DNA of 64,000 bases from Centroberyx gerrardi (Eukaryota > Chordata > Actinopteri > Beryciformes > Berycidae): positions 16,719,572 to 16,783,571 of the forward strand of contig NC_136008.1 of the NCBI RefSeq assembly GCF_048128805.1, written 5' to 3'. Shown one piece after another: positions 59,634 to 64,000 of this stretch. Position 1 is the stretch's first letter. Each line of letters begins with the position of its first letter. A program made the position numbers and the translations under genes. The notes beneath the pieces were generated by a model. That model saw only the letters and a program-made list of their open reading frames with translations, was not told the origin of the DNA and ran no database searches.

Positions 59634-60245
59634 GATTTCTATCTTGATGCTTTGGCAATATTGTTAACTTAAACCAGTAAAGCACATTGTATTCATTTAG
59701 AATCATTAACTACTCTTAATTTTTGTACCTACTGCTCCTATGGGAGTCGTAATTGTATTGTTTCCAAGTGTGTGTGTATGTGTGTGTGTAGGCCTGTGTG
59801 ATAGAGAGAAAAATGAATCATTATCACACGTGCTCCCGCATGTGATTGCGACGTCCCCGCTGTCACTGTCTGTCTGGCATCAGCTCACGAGGGTCAACAT
59901 CGCTTCATCTTTTGAACTTATTTTTGGATAGACCTTCCTGAGATTTAAGCCTATATGATTCTTAACAGGCCCGACTGGTGATCTATCGTGCGAGAAAATA
60001 CATGAACAGGCAGTTTACCGCCGCCACAGTGAGGAATGAATTTGACCATATATTGATAAAACATTTAAAGAGTTAAGCCTTCATTCTTCACGTTAATAGA
60101 GTTAATACGCCTGCAACAGCTGCATCGCCGCCAAAACAATGCGCTCTGATCCTATGGCACTGCCTGAATACCCAAGGGTACGCATAATGAGTCCAGAACA
60201 TAAGAGAATCAAGGTGCCCCGCAGTGAATTCCCAACTTATTATGT
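58896..60245. other. Intergenic interval between psenen and the small heat shock gene
   Basis: No gene is supported; lin37, located between these neighbours in human, was not found. The interval contains a (CA)n run at 59599-59631 and a TG-rich patch near 59768-59790. Confidence 0.45.
59599..59631. repeat. (CA)n microsatellite
   Basis: About sixteen uninterrupted AC dinucleotides in the psenen to heat-shock gene interval. Confidence 0.95.
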
Positions 60246-60253
60246 AACTCCAG

Positions 60254-60260
60254 TATATAA
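60254..60260 (+). promoter_or_regulatory. TATA box of the small heat shock protein gene
   Basis: TATATAA in the context CAGTATATAACACAGACAC. It lies about 130 bases before a strong GTAAGT donor (60386) that ends a probable non-coding first exon spliced to 60571. This suggests transcription starting near 60285. Confidence 0.5.
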
Positions 60261-60284
60261 CACAGACACGTCCAGCAGTCAGAG

Positions 60285-60385
60285 AGAGAGAGGCACTGGG
60301 AGTCACAGACAGACAGGCGCACCATCCTTTCCGCTGACAGCCACAAGACATAACTGGCGCACTTTGGCGATAAGCATCTCCAACG
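60285..60385 (+). other. Probable 5' UTR exon of the small heat shock gene
   Basis: The exon ends CTCCAACG before GTAAGT. The next acceptor (TTTCCCCTAATTAG) at 60570 precedes the start codon at 60578. An open frame from 60139 runs through this exon but begins upstream of the TATA box and shows no domain, so I treat the exon as untranslated. Confidence 0.45.
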
Positions 60386-60577
60386 GTAAGTGAGAACTTA
60401 TCTCATTCAGGACTTAACGCTGCGACCCCAAATAACCTGACAGAGACAGAAGGGTTGTCGGATTTCCTTACCAAAAGGACCAGACCAAAAGGAGCGTGTA
60501 GTCAGACTGACTTTCTGTAGCCTCAACTGCTTTTAACTGTATTGTCTTATCTTTACTTTCCCCTAATTAGATCTGAA

Positions 60578-61500
60578 ATGGACTTCATTCTGCCACTCAC
60601 TCTTCCAGCTAGTGGTATCCCATGGGAGAAGGTTTTACCGCCTCTTATTCCTCAGCTGAATGGGACATATGGACAATATAATTGGACCCCGAAATTACTC
60701 ATTTCAGAGACCGACCATACCGGCTCTGCAAAGGTAGGTTACCTGAAGTAAAATGCCTTTTAACGGTTACTTGATTTGGGAAATTGAGCTACAGTTGTTG
60801 CAGAAATTAAAAAAAGGAAAACATTTAATTGCATTTATTTTGGCTTTATTTTATTATATGTAAACACAAAACATTTAAGGTCAGTACCTAAAATTTAATT
60901 TCACAATTGCCTGTTAAATAGCCTAGACCGAGAGTCTACTCCCTCTACCTCAAGATTGAAGTTTTTTTCCCCTCAAAACAGTTATGTTTTGTTATTGTTA
61001 ATTGAGTGCATAACCCTCAAAAGCGTTTTTAGACTATTTGCTGTGTTTAAACTTTTTTATATCTATATAATAACACTGAGGTAATTTCCCTCATGGCAGG
61101 TGAATTGTGACCACAGCGGCTTTACAGTTCAGGTTGATGTTAAGCTCTTCAACCCAGAAGACCTAATGGTCAAGGTGACAGGAGACTTTGTGGAAGTGCA
61201 AGGAAAGCATGAAGAAAAAAAGGTTAGTATTCTTTTAGTATCATTATGCTCTGACCGCCTCACTCCATCAGAATGGCTTTAAACTGTGTGTTAACCTCTA
61301 AACATGCATTCTTCTCTGTGTTTCATGCTGTTTGTTAGAAGGATGGTCCTGGGTTGGTAACACGCCAGTTTAACCGCCGCTACCGAATCCCTGAGGGAGT
61401 GGACACCCTGGCTTTGGAGTCAGCAGTCTCTCCAGATGGCATCCTCTTCATATCTGCACCTATGTTGCAAACCGAGAGCTCCAGATCCCTGACACATTAA
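60578..61500 (+). CDS. Small heat shock protein (alpha-crystallin domain)
   Basis: Exons 60578-60733, 61100-61222 and 61339-61500 join in phase to 146 residues. The N-terminal region (MDFILPLTLPASGIPWEKVL) is short and divergent. The alpha-crystallin domain follows: GFTVQVDVKLFNPEDLMVKV, VEVQGKHEEKK, QFNRRYRIPEGVD and SAVSPDGILFISAP. It ends SSRSLTH without the I-x-I/V tail of oligomer-forming relatives. Small Hsps are ATP-independent chaperones that hold unfolding proteins. Three exons and the location beside psenen and proser3 fit the human HSPB6 slot, but the HSPB6 phosphorylation motif RRASAPLP is absent. Alternatives are a lineage-specific fish paralog such as hspb15; I leave the symbol blank. 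Confidence 0.85.
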
Positions 61501-61875
61501 TACCAAACACACAAGCCTTTGCCATCTTACCGGAACATACCGGCATAAATAGAAACACTACTTTAGACTCCACCAATCACACTAACACTCACCATGTGCC
61601 AAAACACACATTTGTTATGTTCCTGGCACTGTTCTTATTATTCCCTGCTCTCTGAGGTTTGTATATACTGTCATTCATTTACTCATCAATCTTAATGTTT
61701 CAAGGAACCAGTCATTGTAAATATTCTGTGTTCGCAATTCAAAATGTTTCATTTTGTTCAAGTTATGTAAAATGAATGTGATTGTTAATGTGATTGTGAT
61801 TAACGATGCACACAGGCATATTTCCAAACATTTTAATGTGGGAATATTTCCTCCAACAAAAGTACAAATGCACTG

Positions 61876-61881
61876 TTTATT
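61876..61881 (-). promoter_or_regulatory. Candidate poly(A) signal of the proser3-like gene
   Basis: TTTATT on the + strand reads AATAAA leftward, about 63 bases beyond the proser3-like stop codon. Confidence 0.45.
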
Positions 61882-61890
61882 TCTGTATAA

Positions 61891-61896
61891 AATAAA
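61891..61896 (+). promoter_or_regulatory. Candidate poly(A) signal of the small heat shock gene
   Basis: AATAAA about 390 bases after the stop codon, 15 bases from the opposite-strand hexamer of the convergent gene. Confidence 0.45.
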
Positions 61897-61943
61897 AAAA
61901 AATGCTACTGCATCAAGTGTCTGTTGCCAAGGTTCAAGTTCTG

Positions 61944-64000
61944 TTACCCGTCCTGGAATTCATCCAACATAGAGTCCACTTCACTGAAAGAAAGACATTA
62001 TTTTTTTGAGGTTTTAAATGTTATATGTAGCTAAATCTTTTAAGTGCTATACAGAACTAACCAACCTTCTAGAAGCAATATTAACATTTTATATAAAAAG
62101 TGTGTCTCTGTACAAATCATATTTTACTTAGCAAAGGTGACAAACAAGTAACATTTTAAATTGGTTGGATGAGTTGCCAATTTCATTCATAGGTTATACT
62201 TTTACCTAATTTGCTCCTTCACCCATTTTCTCTGTTTGCGAAGGACTTGTAGCAGAGGGTCATCTTCAAAATCTGTTTCATCTGAATCTGAACAGAAAAA
62301 ATTTACTGTAGGATGAAAAGAGCGGAGAGAGGAAGGGCAAATACTGGAAAAATCTTGGAATTCACTTTGACAGCACCAAAACCATGTGATTGTTTTTGTT
62401 CTAGTTAAAGCTAAATGGTAACAGATTTAAGTTCATTGTATACAGATATTCAAAAAACAAAAAATGCAATATGTAGGATATGACTAAGGTACCTGACAGT
62501 GGTCCACATAAAGCATAAAGCATGCATGGATCACAAATTTAACCGGTTCCACATACCAACAGCTTGCACAGAAAAAGGCTAAGTTCTAGAGCTTTGGACC
62601 TAAAGGACATGGGAATGTTTGGAAGCTATCTACAGCCCAGAAAATATTCCCCACAATTAACTCCAGGGTAAAGGTCAGTGCTCTTTGCTGCTGTGCGCTC
62701 ACCTTCAGCCTCTCGCAGCAGCTGTGAAATGACCTCCATAGGGTTCTGCGCATTGCCTGGAGGAACTGGGGACTGTGGAGGTGCATAGGGAGTGTATGGA
62801 GGAGAATCTGAAGAGACAGGGGTCCTTTGTGCAGGGGATGAGTCCAAGGTAGGAAACAAAACCTCTGAAACTACCTGCCAAGGTCCAATGAGAACACCCC
62901 ATTTGTTAATGCAACTTAAAACTACCATAATGACATATCTTCATCACATGATGACGCATCTAAATACAAGACTAGGTGTGCCTAGTGGTGACTGAGCCAT
63001 TCCGGTTCTATAGAGAGGCAAAGTCTCATGTAATGTTATAGGTTGTAAAGTCAGAATATCTGCCATTTGGTGTGTAGCCCAAAACCCCAATGGAAATATG
63101 AATGGGATTTGCAAGAAACACCAAAAATAAATTCTGTCCTACACAAAGGCTCACTAACTTTCACTCCACCCAAAACACTGTTGGCATGCCTAATGCTGTT
63201 CACACACCCCTAATACAAGCACCATCTTTACGTAAATACCCATCTCCATATCACTGACAAACTATGTTTCTTATACAATGTCAGTATTATTGGAAATATG
63301 ATTTTAGTGGTCAAAACTACAAAACAGAACAAAGAACGTAACTTCTGTTTATCCTAATGTAATGTAGCCAGAAGACCATCCCAGTTTAGGCAACAAGGCA
63401 GAGACAAAGCAACACCTTGTGCCTCTACTGAATGAGTCACACCTACAAACATAACAGGCCCTGGCTGGCACATGTGCGCTTTAAAATGTTCAACTTGTTA
63501 AGCATGTTCAAATGTGAGGCCTGGCAATACTTCACAGTGGAGTGTGTGGTCAAGATGACATAATTTGCGCAATACCCAAAATATGAAACAATGCAGACGG
63601 TGCCACAGTTACGTAGACACGCCTCTGTCAAGGATTGGCTGAACAAAGAGGAACTGGGACCACAGGCTGATTCTGGTGTTTGTGTCTTGGAGGATTTGGA
63701 AAGCTGATTCTTCCTACACACCATTTAAGTACTGGATATTTCAGGTCATCATGCCAGTGTAAGAAACGTGAATGCCGAGGTATGCAGAGACAGCCCGCCT
63801 ATGTTCATGCAAAGCTTATGCGTGTCAACCCACACAGAGAGTATGAAACAAATCAACTTGCAAACTGGTCCAGGCATTTAAGTTTTGCAGTTGGCACATG
63901 TTCTGACCTGTCCTAAGGCACTGTGGATTGGAGAAGGTGGTGGTGCACGGTCGCCAGTACAGCTCTCACTGGAAAACCCCTGACATCTCTCCTTTTGGCC
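61944..64000 (-). CDS. proser3: proser3-like gene, C-terminal exons, 5' partial
   Basis: Exons read leftward: 64000-63908 (open to the window edge), 62874-62703, 62287-62206 and 61983-61944 (stop TAA). They join in phase. The protein ends with a Pro/Ser-rich stretch (APPPSPIHSALGQ, VVSEVLFPTLDSSPAQRTPV, YTPYAPPQSPVPPGNAQ), then EVISQLLREAEDSDETDFED and a short predicted helix DPLLQVLRKQRKWVKEQISE followed by VDSMLDEFQDG. The composition and place beside the small Hsp suggest PROSER3 (proline and serine rich 3), an uncharacterised protein next to HSPB6 in human. The name rests mainly on location and composition. Confidence 0.6.
63520..63740. repeat. Dispersed repeat, copy 2 (proser3-like intron)
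   Basis: Blocks AGGATTGGCTGAACA, GAACTGGGACCAC, GATTC and GATTTGGAAAGCTGATTC appear in the same order and strand as at 40532-40810, where they lie in a kmt2b intron. About 200 bases are alignable by eye. Confidence 0.5.

Noticed and set aside
60139-60393. Open frame MRSDPMALPEYPRVRI upstream of the small heat shock gene
   Set aside because: It starts before the TATA box, crosses a consensus splice donor and has no domain; treated as 5' flank and UTR.
61944-64000. lin37 as the identity of the right-edge gene
   Set aside because: The C-terminus lacks the conserved LIN37 segments (RRKKRREMDDGL, WKRIRQRWKEAS) that I would expect, and the strand and place fit proser3 better.
1-64000. tRNA, rRNA, CRISPR arrays or operon structures
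   Set aside because: None seen. The only tRNA-like sequence is the decayed SINE at 19118-19322, and short direct repeats are microsatellites.

Overview
This 64 kb window is vertebrate nuclear DNA, almost certainly from a teleost fish. It has GT-AG introns and long AT-rich non-coding stretches with many microsatellites. It also carries fish-type dispersed repeats (L2-like LINEs, tRNA-derived SINEs, hAT- and PIF/Harbinger-like elements). The protein-coding genes form one syntenic block centred on a very large KMT2B-type histone methyltransferase. All coding models were built by hand from splice-site and reading-frame continuity, without alignment software. Paralog names rest on remembered family features and gene order.

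Layout: bases 1-1083 hold the last zinc-finger exons of a PLZF-family gene on the + strand (zbtb32). Bases 2634-6014 (- strand) hold a three-exon GIRK-type inward-rectifier potassium channel with an unusually long N-terminus. Bases 6-11.8 kb are gene-poor and contain a 1.3 kb hAT-type element. Bases 11821-19702 (+) hold igflr1, a TNFR-like receptor with a death-fold tail, whose long intron contains an L2-like LINE broken by three younger insertions. Bases 22526-51440 (- strand) hold kmt2b, 36 coding exons that join in frame to predict 3908 residues. Bases 52-55.5 kb contain LINE fragments. Bases 55973-58369 (+) hold psenen (PEN-2). Bases 60578-61500 (+) hold a small heat shock protein. From 61944 to the right edge lies the 3' part of a gene that fits proser3 (- strand).

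The order zbtb32 / kmt2b / igflr1 / psenen / small Hsp / proser3 matches the human 19q13.12 neighbourhood, including the tail-to-tail arrangement of igflr1 and kmt2b. This argues for KMT2B rather than KMT2A. The differences are the GIRK-type channel between zbtb32 and igflr1, and the absence of recognisable u2af1l4 and lin37. The genes do not form one pathway: they are a chromatin regulator, a gamma-secretase subunit, a receptor, a channel, a chaperone and a transcription factor kept together by ancestry.

Beyond the genes, the main observations are several intact-looking transposon boundaries with target-site duplications. There are also two hammerhead-ribozyme-like cores, one of them inside a 289 bp foldback in a kmt2b intron. 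I found no clearly novel multi-gene system.
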